This document shows positions 15,021-22,310 of a stretch of DNA of 24,801 bases, in pieces. The notes beneath the pieces were generated by a model that was given only the letters and a program-made list of their open reading frames with translations, was not told the DNA's origin and searched no databases. The stretch's first letter is position 1; each line of letters begins with the position of its first letter. This DNA is from an uncultured Clostridia bacterium (GTDB lineage: Bacteria; Bacillota; Clostridia; Oscillospirales; CAG-272). The stretch spans positions 1-24,801 of the forward strand of contig CANQXN010000007.1 in NCBI GenBank assembly GCA_947627815.1. The letters are read 5' to 3'. A program made the translations under genes and the position numbers.

Positions 15021-15284
15021 CTTTTCTTGCGTTCTCTTGGCGCGTTCTTCCCGGATGATGCCGACAAGATAGTAAAGATGCACCACCACGCAAATGGCGT
15101 TGAGAATAATGGTCGACCAACCCACTTGCCAATCGTTGTCAATGGCCAAGGCAAAGCCGTAAGATACAAAAAAGAGACAGCCAACGGTATTGATGATTCT
15201 CAACTTTTTCTGATCCTTGAAAAAGTAGCTGATCAGAAGAAGAACCGAGGCGGGAACACCTAAAAACTCGGGATTGAAGGGCAT
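14949..15284 (-). CDS. YgjV-like inner membrane protein
   Basis: 111 residues. Three hydrophobic segments (about residues 9-23, 33-49 and 57-80) and the sequence LLISYFFKDQKKLRIINTVGCLFFVSYGFALA match the YgjV-type membrane protein family, whose function is unknown. The last ~25 residues, Lys/Glu-rich (starting about KNPLFLKEKGAKEL), are encoded by copy C of the 100-bp repeat, and the TAA stop sits on the copy B/C border. ATG 15284 has AAAGGAG about 7 bases upstream, and a promoter lies at 15323-15351. It is transcribed alone, convergent with the PPTase gene. Confidence 0.75.
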   Translation of the reverse strand: MPFNPEFLGVPASVLLLISYFFKDQKKLRIINTVGCLFFVSYGFALAIDNDWQVGWSTIILNAICVVVHLYYLVGIIREERAKRTQEKNPLFLKEKGAKELQEGENEKEQK

Positions 15285-15322
15285 AAAACAAACTCCTTTG
15301 CCTCAAGCTTGCTGTTTTTTTC

Positions 15323-15351
15323 ATTATACCACGGCGCAAGGGAAAGGTCAA
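15323..15351 (-). promoter_or_regulatory. SigA-type promoter of the YgjV-like gene
   Basis: On the minus strand, TTGACC (15351-15346) and TATAAT (15328-15323) are 17 bp apart and about 40 bp upstream of the start codon. Confidence 0.8.
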
Positions 15352-15400
15352 TATCGTTTTATGGAGAAGGGAAACGCCCCGCTGTCGACCGCGCGGAAAA

Positions 15401-15519
15401 GTCGCTTGAAAAAATTTCACCATTCGCAAAAAAGTCACTTGAAAAAGTTGAGCGATTCGCAAAAAAGTCGCTTGAAAAAGTTTTGATATCTTGAAAAACT
15501 CCCTTGAAAAAGTTTATTC
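15401..15519 (+). repeat. Four 33-bp direct repeats upstream of the ATPase promoter
   Basis: GTCGCTTGAAAAA begins at 15401 and 15467, with GTCACTTGAAAAA at 15434. A fourth variant, CTCCCTTGAAAAA, is in register at about 15500. The period is 33 bp with no spacers. Each copy carries TTGAAA, and the last TTGAAA is the -35 box of the ATPase promoter. Confidence 0.85.
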
Positions 15520-15532
15520 CTTGTGTTATAAT
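15504..15532 (+). promoter_or_regulatory. SigA-type promoter of the DUF4143 ATPase
   Basis: TTGAAA (15504-15509) and TATAAT (15527-15532) have a 17-bp spacer. The start codon follows 31 bp later, so the leader is short. Confidence 0.75.
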
Positions 15533-15563
15533 GGGGTCAGAAGAAAGCAAGAGGTGCGGCATT

Positions 15564-16883
15564 ATGTTAAAGAGAAAAATCGAAAACACGCTGAAAGAAT
15601 GGAAAAACACGCCTCATAAAAGCCCGCTCATCATCAAAGGGCAGCGGCAGTGCGGCAAGACCTTTTCGGTGATGGCGTTTGCAGAGGCAAACTATAAGCA
15701 TGTCGTCTATCTGAATTTTTTGAAAAATCCGAATTACATTTCCATTTTCAACGGTTCTTTAGAAGTGGACGATCTTGTCATCATGATGTCGGCGCTCCTC
15801 GGGGACGAGGCGGTTTTTGTGCCGCATGAAACGATCCTCATTCTCGACGAAATTCAAGACTGCCCCGAGGCGCGGACGGCTTTGAAATTTTTTAAAGAGG
15901 ACGGCAGATTCGATGTCATCGGCACGGGGTCGCTGCTCGGCGTCAAAGGCTATGGCAAGCCGCCGAAGTCGGTTCCCGTCGGTTCCGAAACGCTTGTGGA
16001 AATGAGGCCGCTCGATTTCGAGGAATTTTTGTGGGCAAACGGCATCGCAGAACCGATCATAGAAAAATTAAAAGCCTGCCTGCAAAGCGCCGCGCCTGTG
16101 CCGGAGGCGCTGCACAACAAGATGCAGGAGCTGATGCTGCAATATACCGTCGTCGGCGGAATGCCGGAAGTGGTGCAGAAATTCGTGGACACCAAACAGA
16201 TGAACGCCGTTCTGGCGCTCCAGCGGGACATTATCCGCTCTTATGAAGACGACATGGTAAAATATGCCGACGACAGGGACAAACCGCTGATTCGCGAGTG
16301 TTTTCAATCGATTCCCAAGCAGTTGAGCAAAGAAAACAAAAAATTTCAATATTCCATGGTGAAGAGAGGCGCGTCCGCGGCAAAATTTGCGGGCAGCCTG
16401 CAATGGATCGAGGACGCGGGGATCGTCTCGCGCTGTTATAATCTTTCGCTCCCCGAACTGCCGCTGGACGGAAACGCGATGCCGGACATCTTCAAAGTCT
16501 ATATGAACGACACAGGGCTGTTTGTAAGTATGCTCGAAGACGGCACGCAATTTGACATTTTGCAGGGCAATCTCTACGGCTACAAAGGCGCGATTTTTGA
16601 AAACCTGATCGCCGATATTTTCGTAAAGATGGGCAGGAAACTCTATTACTATCACAAGGATTCGGGGCTGGAAATTGACTTTGTGACAAGATACAAGGGC
16701 GGGTGCTGGCTCGTGGAAGTCAAATCCACGACGGGCAACACGAAAAGCGCGAAAACCATGCTGGCACACCCCGAAAAATACCATATCAACGGCGTTGTCA
16801 AGTTGGGACAGTACAATATCGGGAAAACAGATAAAATCCTCACCCTTCCGCTCTACCTCGGGTTTCTTTTGACCGAGTATTGA
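15564..16883 (+). CDS. AAA_14/DUF4143 ATPase
   Basis: 439-residue ATPase of the AAA_14 plus DUF4143 architecture, a common, often horizontally transferred family of unclear role. Walker A GQRQCGKT is at 26-33, Walker B LILDEIQD at 92-99, and the sensor-like GTGSLLG at 120-126. The family block PVGSETLVEMRPLDFEEFL follows. The C-terminal part has YGYKGAIFENLIA, then a PD-(D/E)XK-like core of LEIDFV and LVEVKS at about 371-388, so nuclease ancestry is possible. ATG 15564 has GAGGTG 7 bases upstream; the in-frame TTG at 15504 overlaps the promoter and is rejected. It stands alone between a repeat array and the nucleotide-metabolism genes. Confidence 0.9.
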   Translation: MLKRKIENTLKEWKNTPHKSPLIIKGQRQCGKTFSVMAFAEANYKHVVYLNFLKNPNYISIFNGSLEVDDLVIMMSALLGDEAVFVPHETILILDEIQDCPEARTALKFFKEDGRFDVIGTGSLLGVKGYGKPPKSVPVGSETLVEMRPLDFEEFLWANGIAEPIIEKLKACLQSAAPVPEALHNKMQELMLQYTVVGGMPEVVQKFVDTKQMNAVLALQRDIIRSYEDDMVKYADDRDKPLIRECFQSIPKQLSKENKKFQYSMVKRGASAAKFAGSLQWIEDAGIVSRCYNLSLPELPLDGNAMPDIFKVYMNDTGLFVSMLEDGTQFDILQGNLYGYKGAIFENLIADIFVKMGRKLYYYHKDSGLEIDFVTRYKGGCWLVEVKSTTGNTKSAKTMLAHPEKYHINGVVKLGQYNIGKTDKILTLPLYLGFLLTEY

Positions 16884-16916
16884 AACAGCCCCGCAGTTTC
16901 TTCTCTTGCAAAGCCC

Positions 16917-16945
16917 TTGACAGAAAAAGAAATTTATTGTAAAAT
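16917..16945 (+). promoter_or_regulatory. SigA-type promoter of the dGTPase-NrnA-SurE cluster
   Basis: TTGACA (16917-16922) and TAAAAT (16940-16945) are 17 bp apart. They precede the dGTPase-like gene by about 53 bp and probably serve all following plus-strand genes to about 21662. Confidence 0.78.
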
Positions 16946-16998
16946 AAATTGGTGAATCGCCCGCAAGAGTAAAAAACCCATGAAAAGGAGGGTTACCC

Positions 16999-18195
16999 AT
17001 GTTAAAATTTGAACAGGTAAGCGACGCTTTGATGGCGCGGATGGCCAAAGAAAAAGAAGACGGCAGTTATGTCAGACTGGCCTTTCCCAACGAAAGCGCC
17101 ACGCGGCGCCATCCCTCCGAAGACGACAAGCTGATCTGGCGCTCGGCTTTTATGCGCGACATCGACAAAATTCTCTACTGCCCGCACTACAACCGCTGCG
17201 CCGACAAAACGCAGGTCTTTTCCTTTTATAAAAACGACGACATCACGCGGCGCAGTCTCCATGTCCAGATGGTGTCCCGCATCGCCCGCACCATCGGTTC
17301 CGCCCTGCACCTCAATGTCGATCTCATCGAAGCCATTGCGCTGGGTCACGACATCGGCCACCCGCCCTTCGGCCACACAGGGGAAAAATATCTCGACCAG
17401 CTCTACTTTGAACACGCCGGCCGGCATTTTTATCACAACATCCATTCGGTGCGGGTGCTGGATAAGCTCTATCCCTACAACTTGAGCCTTCAGGTGCTTT
17501 CCGGCATCGCGAGCCACAACGGCGAACAGGAATTGGAAGTCTATACGCCCAAAGCCCTGCCCGATTTTGAAACCTTTGACGAACAGATGGAGCGCTGTTA
17601 CACCGACCGCGCCTTTGCCGCCCGTCTCTCGCCCGCCACGCTGGAAGCCTGCGTGGTCAGGATCTCGGACATCATCGCCTACCTCGGCAAGGACCGGCAG
17701 GACGCCGAAATCACCCATGTCACCGACGCCTCGGCCTTTGACGAAAGCCCCGATACCGCCGGCACGAGCGAGATCATCAACGATCTTGTGGTCAACATCA
17801 TCGAAAACAGCTACGGCCAGCCCTACATCAAGCTCGATCACGAGCATTTCACCCGGATGCGCACCTTGAAGCAGGACAATTACGCCGCGATTTACAATCA
17901 TTTTGCCAAGCAGATCCAACCCGACCTCACCATTCGCCCCATGATGGCGACGCTGTATGAAAAGCTCTTGTCCGATCTTTTGGCAAAAAATTATTCCTCC
18001 CCCATCTACAAGCACCACATCAACGACATGAGCCGCATGGACAACAAGCGCAGCCGCCCCTATGAAAGCGAGGAGCCAAACACCTTAGTGGTCGATTACA
18101 TCGCCAGCATGACCGACGATTATTTCATCGATCTTTACCGCTATCTCTTCCCCGACAAGAAAATTCCCGTTGAATATAAAGGCTATTTCGACTGA
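16999..18195 (+). CDS. dGTPase-like HD-domain triphosphohydrolase
   Basis: Predicted deoxynucleoside triphosphate triphosphohydrolase releasing deoxynucleoside and triphosphate. It has 398 residues. The N-terminal block YVRLAFPNESATRRHPSEDD is followed by AFMRDIDKILYCPHYNRCADKTQV, the dGTPase signature. The HD metal site is seen as His88 (SLHVQM), His117-Asp118 (GHDIGHPPFGHTGE) and a downstream Asp in RISDIIAYLGKD. ATG 16999 has AGGAGG upstream and its own promoter. It heads a run with two NrnA-type proteins and SurE at close spacing, pointing to nucleotide turnover. Some family members restrict phages by draining dNTPs, but nothing here singles this one out for defence. Confidence 0.9.
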   Translation: MLKFEQVSDALMARMAKEKEDGSYVRLAFPNESATRRHPSEDDKLIWRSAFMRDIDKILYCPHYNRCADKTQVFSFYKNDDITRRSLHVQMVSRIARTIGSALHLNVDLIEAIALGHDIGHPPFGHTGEKYLDQLYFEHAGRHFYHNIHSVRVLDKLYPYNLSLQVLSGIASHNGEQELEVYTPKALPDFETFDEQMERCYTDRAFAARLSPATLEACVVRISDIIAYLGKDRQDAEITHVTDASAFDESPDTAGTSEIINDLVVNIIENSYGQPYIKLDHEHFTRMRTLKQDNYAAIYNHFAKQIQPDLTIRPMMATLYEKLLSDLLAKNYSSPIYKHHINDMSRMDNKRSRPYESEEPNTLVVDYIASMTDDYFIDLYRYLFPDKKIPVEYKGYFD

Positions 18196-18224
18196 AATCC
18201 ACACAAAAAAGCAAGGAGTTTTGC

Positions 18225-19178
18225 ATGTTTGAAGCTGTAGTAAACAAAATCGCAGCCTATCCCCGCGTCATTCTGCACCGCCACAGCCGCCCCGACGGGG
18301 ACGCTTTGGGCAGTCAGATGGGACTTTTTCACCTGATCAGGGCCAATTACCCCGATAAGGAAGTCTTTGTCGTGGGAGACATGACCCCACGCTATGCTTT
18401 TATTCCCGGCCGCCCCATGGACGAAATCGATGACAACGCTTACATAGAAGCTCTTGCCATCGTGCTGGATACTGCCTCCTCGCCCCTCATCAGCGACAGC
18501 CGCTATGCCACCGCCGCCGCCACCGCCCGGCTGGATCACCACATTTTCTGCGAAACCATCACCGAAACCGAGGTCGTGGACACCTCGTTTGAAAGCTGCT
18601 GCGGCCTCGTCACCGCCATGGCCATGGAGGCGGGCTGGACCTTGACGCCAGAAGCCGCCGCCGCCCTCTTTGCCGGCACGGTCACCGATTCGGGGCGCTT
18701 CCGCTACGACTCCACCACGGCGGCCACCTTTACCCGCGTGGCTTGGCTTTGCTCGGTGCCGTTTGACACAAACGCCGTGTATTCCGCCCTGTATGCCGAC
18801 GAACTTGCGCGGGTGCAGCTGCGCGCCTCCTATGTGATGAAGATTCAGCAAGCCTCCCCCGCCGTCGCCTACATCTTCACCGACAAAGAAGCGCTCGCCG
18901 CCACCGGCGCCGACTGCTTCACGATCTCGCGGGGCATGGTCAACACCATGAGCGACATCAAGGGCATCACGGTTTGGGTGAATTTCACCGAAACCGACGA
19001 AGGCATCCTCACCGAACTGCGTTCCTCGACCTACAACATCAATCCCATTGCCGTAAAATACGGCGGCGGCGGTCACGCCAAAGCAAGCGGCGCGACCCTC
19101 AAAACCCGCGACGAAATCAAGGCCATGCTGGCCGATCTCGTGGCGCTCACCGAGCGCCCTGCCGATAAGGAGAACTGA
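18225..19178 (+). CDS. nrnA: DHH/DHHA1 phosphoesterase, NrnA-like (copy 1)
   Basis: Predicted nano-RNase / pAp phosphatase degrading 2-5-mer oligoribonucleotides and 3'-phosphoadenosine 5'-phosphate. It has 317 residues. The Mn-binding motifs are complete: RPDGDALGS at 22-30, Asp82 in VLDTA, LDHH at 103-106 and VTDSGRF at about 148-154. The C-terminal DHHA1 substrate domain has GGGGHAKASG at about 281-290. ATG 18225 follows AAGGAG 30 bases after the dGTPase stop. The next gene is a paralogue starting 2 bases after this stop, so translation is probably coupled. DHH families also include cyclic-di-AMP breakdown enzymes, so the exact substrate is uncertain. Confidence 0.88.
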   Translation: MFEAVVNKIAAYPRVILHRHSRPDGDALGSQMGLFHLIRANYPDKEVFVVGDMTPRYAFIPGRPMDEIDDNAYIEALAIVLDTASSPLISDSRYATAAATARLDHHIFCETITETEVVDTSFESCCGLVTAMAMEAGWTLTPEAAAALFAGTVTDSGRFRYDSTTAATFTRVAWLCSVPFDTNAVYSALYADELARVQLRASYVMKIQQASPAVAYIFTDKEALAATGADCFTISRGMVNTMSDIKGITVWVNFTETDEGILTELRSSTYNINPIAVKYGGGGHAKASGATLKTRDEIKAMLADLVALTERPADKEN

Positions 19179-19180
19179 TT

Positions 19181-20176
19181 ATGGCCTTTCCTGTCTACAA
19201 CAACCGCCCCGTGATGACGCAAATCCTCGAAAAAATCAAAGCCTATCACAAAATCATCGTGATGCGCCACTTCCGCCCCGACGGGGACGCGATCGGCTCC
19301 ACCAAAGGGCTGGTCTCGATCCTCAAGGCCACCTATCCCGACAAGGAAATTTATCTGCAAAACGACGATTTTGCCGCCTATCTCGCCTTTATGGGCGAGG
19401 AGGACGCCCCCCTGCCGGACGAAGCCTATGCCGACGCTTTGGGCATCGTCATTGACACCGGCACGGTAAACCGCATGTCCAACAAACGCTTTTCCCTCTG
19501 CCGCGAGGTCATCAAGATCGACCACCACATCGATGACAAGCCCTATGGGGACATCTCCTGGGTAGAAGAGGAACGCTCTTCCGCCTGCGAAATGATCGTC
19601 GCCTTTTACGAGGCTTTCAAGAACGAACTCGTGATGACCAAAGAGGCCGCCACCTATCTCTACACCGGCATGGTGACCGATTCGGGGCGCTTCCGCTTTG
19701 CCGTCACGCCCGAGACGCTGCGGCTGGCGGCGCTGCTTCTCGAGGAAGAAATCGACACCGAAACGCTGTTTGCCCAGCTCTACATGAAGGATTTCCACAT
19801 TCTTTTGACCAACGGCGAGCTGATGCGCCGCATTCAGCGGACGCCGAACGGCGTGGCATGGCTCTACATCTCCAAAGCCGACAGGGAAGCGCTCGGCCTC
19901 ACGGTCGAGGAAGCCGCCAACTGCGTGGGGCTGATGGAATCGATCAAAGGCAGCCTCATCTGGCTTGCCTTCATTGAATACGACGACGGCAGCATCCGTG
20001 GCAGACTGCGTTCGCGTTTTGTGGCGGTGCAGCCCTTGGGCGTCGCCCACCACGGCGGCGGCCACGCCAACGCCAGCGGCGCGATCTGCGACTCCGAAGA
20101 GGAGGTGCGCCAACTCATTGACGAGGCCGACGCGCGCCTCGGCGAGTACAAAGCCACCCACGAAGGCTGGCTGTAA
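19181..20176 (+). CDS. nrnA: DHH/DHHA1 phosphoesterase, NrnA-like (copy 2)
   Basis: Second NrnA-type protein, 331 residues, with about 8 extra N-terminal residues relative to copy 1. All metal motifs are intact: RPDGDAIGS at 32-40, Asp92 in VIDTG, IDHH at 113-116, VTDSGRF, and HHGGGHANASGA at about 290-301 in DHHA1. The two copies keep the same domain order but differ clearly in the intervening sequence, so the duplication is not recent. Start ATG 19181 lies 2 bases after the stop of copy 1 and has AAGGAG upstream. Copy 2 resembles canonical NrnA more closely (VIDTGTVNR..F), so copy 1 may be the specialised one. This is a judgement by eye. Confidence 0.9.
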   Translation: MAFPVYNNRPVMTQILEKIKAYHKIIVMRHFRPDGDAIGSTKGLVSILKATYPDKEIYLQNDDFAAYLAFMGEEDAPLPDEAYADALGIVIDTGTVNRMSNKRFSLCREVIKIDHHIDDKPYGDISWVEEERSSACEMIVAFYEAFKNELVMTKEAATYLYTGMVTDSGRFRFAVTPETLRLAALLLEEEIDTETLFAQLYMKDFHILLTNGELMRRIQRTPNGVAWLYISKADREALGLTVEEAANCVGLMESIKGSLIWLAFIEYDDGSIRGRLRSRFVAVQPLGVAHHGGGHANASGAICDSEEEVRQLIDEADARLGEYKATHEGWL

Positions 20177-20190
20177 GGCGGAGAGACGGC

Positions 20191-20988
20191 ATGATCACTT
20201 TGAAAGAAACCGGCGACATCCGCCCCGAACGGATCCTTTTGACCAACGACGACGGCATCGATTCTGAAAATTTCAAGGGGCTGGCCCGTTGGGCGGCCGC
20301 CCGCTGGCCGCACGCCGAACTTGTCGTGGCGGCGCCGCTTACCCAGCAGAGCGCCAAAAGTCAGGCGATTTTGCTCGAAGCGCCCTTTGCCGTGACCCGG
20401 CGGGAGGCCTGGCGGGACTATGCCGCAAGACCCATCGCGGTTTACGCGGTCGATTCCACCCCTGCCGACTGCGTGCGCTGGGCGTGGAGCGGCCTCAACT
20501 ACCCCTTCGATTTCGTCCTTTCGGGCATCAACCGCGGCTTTAATGTCGGCACCGACATCCTCTATTCCGGCACGGTTTCCGCGATGCTTGAGGCCGGCGT
20601 TTCGGACGACGGCGTTTACGCCGCCGCCCTCTCCACCGATTTCGGCGACTGTCCCGGCGCGCTTGATTCGCTCGATTTCGTTTTCGATTATTTCGCCGCG
20701 CATAAACTCTGGGCGGCGGGGCGCTTGTTCAATGTGAATATCCCCCCGAAGCCCCCCAAAGGCGTTTGCATCACCAAACAAGGCGACGCCTTTTTCAAGG
20801 ATCGGTTTGAGGAAGTCTCGCCCGGGCTTTGGCGGGCGGCGGGCTATTCGATTTATGCCAATACGCTCGACTTGACCTCCGACCGCGACACCGCCCTCTC
20901 GGGCTATGTCTCCATCACCCCCATAACGACTTACCGCACCGACCTTGCCGTGTATGAAACCATCAAGCGCCAAAGCGCTTGTGAATGA
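20191..20988 (+). CDS. surE: 5'/3'-nucleotidase SurE
   Basis: Metal-dependent phosphatase acting on nucleoside 5'- and 3'-monophosphates and, in some species, short polyphosphates. It has 265 residues, the usual size. LLTNDDG at about 12-18 carries the metal-binding Asp-Asp pair. VDSTPADCV and LSGINRGFNVGTDILYSGTVSAMLE are the family signature blocks. It starts 14 bases after the second NrnA-like gene and completes a dGTPase-NrnA-NrnA-SurE series. The products, nucleosides, are substrates of the deo enzymes at the start of the window. ATG 20191 has a GGAGAG site. Confidence 0.93.
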   Translation: MITLKETGDIRPERILLTNDDGIDSENFKGLARWAAARWPHAELVVAAPLTQQSAKSQAILLEAPFAVTRREAWRDYAARPIAVYAVDSTPADCVRWAWSGLNYPFDFVLSGINRGFNVGTDILYSGTVSAMLEAGVSDDGVYAAALSTDFGDCPGALDSLDFVFDYFAAHKLWAAGRLFNVNIPPKPPKGVCITKQGDAFFKDRFEEVSPGLWRAAGYSIYANTLDLTSDRDTALSGYVSITPITTYRTDLAVYETIKRQSACE

Positions 20989-21017
20989 TCCGTGAAGGAT
21001 CAAGGAGTGGCATTCCC

Positions 21018-21662
21018 ATGAACAAACAACCGCGTTTTTCAATTTTAAGTCTTCTCCTTTTGCTGCTTGTCGCCCTGCTTGCGCTTTCTTCCTGCGAGAA
21101 GCCGGACTATCTGACCTTTTATGAAATTGCGGGCGAAGACGCTTATTTTATCATGAGCGAAGGCGATGTGCCGGACGAGACTGTCTCGATCCCCGCGACC
21201 TATAACGGAAAGCCTGTCACGCAGGTCGGGATGTTCGCTTTTTCCAACTGCACCGCCATCAAAAAAGTAAAGCTGCCCGACAGCGTCACCTATCTCAGCA
21301 GCTATGCCTTTTACGGCTGCAAGGGGCTGACCTCCTTTTCGATGGGGCATGTCACCGCCCTCGGCCAATGCGTCTTCCAGGACTGCACGGCGCTGACAAG
21401 CCTCGATCTTGCCGGCCTTACCTCGATCGGCCCCCACGCTTTCGAGGGCTGCAAGGCGCTCACAAGCGTCACCATCCCCGCCTCGGTGACGCGCATTGAC
21501 AGCGACGCTTTTGCCGGCTGTACCTCTTTGACCGAGGTGATTTTTGAAAATCCCAATGGCTGGTCGGTCAATTCTCTCTTCCTGTCCGATCCCGCCCAGG
21601 CGGCTCGCATCTTGACCTCCGGCGAAGTGCTGACGCGTTCGGCAGGGCCTTCCCTGGCATAA
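21018..21662 (+). CDS. Leucine-rich-repeat lipoprotein (BspA type)
   Basis: Predicted cell-surface lipoprotein of 214 residues. A lipoprotein signal peptide spans residues 1-25 with lipobox LSSC and Cys26 as the lipidated residue. From about residue 60 there are at least four LRR_5/BspA-type repeats of the form ...F.GCTSLT.V..P.SVT.I...AF, visible in YAFYGCKGLTSFSM, CVFQDCTALTSLDL, HAFEGCKALTSVTIP and DAFAGCTSLTEVIFE. Such repeats often mediate surface interactions. ATG 21018 is preferred because it places the signal peptide at the N-terminus; its AAGGAG is 10 bases upstream. The upstream ATG at 20985 overlapping the surE stop is less likely. Probably the last gene of the plus-strand run. Confidence 0.85.
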   Translation: MNKQPRFSILSLLLLLLVALLALSSCEKPDYLTFYEIAGEDAYFIMSEGDVPDETVSIPATYNGKPVTQVGMFAFSNCTAIKKVKLPDSVTYLSSYAFYGCKGLTSFSMGHVTALGQCVFQDCTALTSLDLAGLTSIGPHAFEGCKALTSVTIPASVTRIDSDAFAGCTSLTEVIFENPNGWSVNSLFLSDPAQAARILTSGEVLTRSAGPSLA

Positions 21663-21716
21663 CCCGCGCCTGGCGCCTGGCGCCCGGCGCCTGCTCCGCC
21701 CCCCCGATAACAAAAT

Positions 21717-21750
21717 TTGCCCTTTGTCTTGTGACAAAGGGCAATTTTTT
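21717..21750. terminator. Bidirectional terminator between convergent genes
   Basis: TTGCCCTTTGTC (21717-21728) and GACAAAGGGCAA (21733-21744) form a perfect 12-bp stem with a TTGT loop. TTTTTT follows on the plus side, and a shorter T-tract is present on the minus side. Confidence 0.88.
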
Positions 21751-21767
21751 GTTCTTTTTATTCTTTT

Positions 21768-22247
21768 TTAATGCAGGCCGGCAAAACGACCTTGACGGAA
21801 CACCTCATAGACCGCGACGGCGACGGCATTGGAGAGATTCAGACAGCGCAGGTCGTCGCGCATGGGGATGCGCAAGAGGCGGTCGGGGTAGGCCGCGCGC
21901 AGCGAGGCGGGCAGGCCGCTGCTTTCTCTGCCGAAGAGCAGGTAGACCGGCTTGGGATAGACGACATCGGCAAAGCTTTTTTCGCCGTGGGCGGAAAAGA
22001 GGAAGAGCGCGTCCTGCCCGTGGCGCGCAAGGAAGTCGGCGAGCGACTCATAATAGGTGATATCGAGTTTGTCCCAATAATCGAGTCCCGCCCGTTTGAG
22101 TTTGGCGTCGGTGGGGGTAAAGCCCATGGGCTTGACGAGATGCAGCGCCGCGCCCGTGGCGGCGCAGGTGCGGGCGATGTTGCCGGTATTCTGCGGGATC
22201 TCCGGCTCCACAAGGACAATGTTGACGGCGTTCACGGTGTCTTTCAC
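21768..22247 (-). CDS. trmL: tRNA (cytidine(34)-2'-O)-methyltransferase TrmL
   Basis: SPOUT-class enzyme that 2'-O-methylates the wobble base of tRNA-Leu isoacceptors using SAM. It has 159 residues, the usual compact size. Motifs are EPEIPQNTGNIARTC at about 14-28 (RNA and ribose handling, with Asn and Arg), LVKPMGF at 37-43, YLLFGRESSGLP, and IPMRDDLRCLNLSNAVAV, the SAM-binding knot. The common RSLNLSNA block reads RCLNLSNA here. The GTG start at 22247 has AAAGGA 8 bases upstream. It lies downstream of the HAD phosphatase gene on the same strand. Confidence 0.93.
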   Translation of the reverse strand: MKDTVNAVNIVLVEPEIPQNTGNIARTCAATGAALHLVKPMGFTPTDAKLKRAGLDYWDKLDITYYESLADFLARHGQDALFLFSAHGEKSFADVVYPKPVYLLFGRESSGLPASLRAAYPDRLLRIPMRDDLRCLNLSNAVAVAVYEVFRQGRFAGLH

Positions 22248-22266
22248 TGTGTCTTTCCTTTTTGCT

Positions 22267-22293
22267 TTCCCCGCGAGAACGGGGAATTTTTTT
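22267..22293 (+). terminator. Terminator-like hairpin facing against the flanking genes
   Basis: TTCCCCG (22267-22273) pairs with CGGGGAA (22280-22286) and is followed by TTTTTTT on the plus strand, while both flanking genes run on the minus strand. It may block read-through from the plus-strand run. On the minus strand it lacks a U-tract. Confidence 0.4.
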
Positions 22294-22310
22294 AAAAACC
22301 GTATTTTTGC

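Noticed and set aside
14659..15058. Plus-strand Phe/Lys-rich open frames in the 100-bp repeats
   Set aside because: Open only because the 100-bp unit is AT-rich and repeated; the peptide is a translation of the repeat and has no start signal.
15274..15486. Plus-strand 70-codon frame with 11-residue Lys/Ser-rich repeats
   Set aside because: It runs over the minus-strand promoter of the YgjV-like gene and is a translation of the 33-bp repeats; no ribosome binding site.
15401..15519. 33-bp repeats as a CRISPR array
   Set aside because: Copies are contiguous with no unique spacers, and no cas genes are present.
17002..18018. Minus-strand open frame opposite the dGTPase-like gene
   Set aside because: Valine- and glycine-rich shadow without motifs; the plus strand encodes intact HD-domain motifs.
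19864..21042. Minus-strand open frame opposite the second NrnA-like gene and surE
   Set aside because: It is antisense to two well-supported genes and has no domain signature.
21666..21691. Run of GGCGCC palindromes after the lipoprotein gene
   Set aside because: Short 8-bp tandem repetition without a clear function; likely slippage in GC-rich intergenic DNA.
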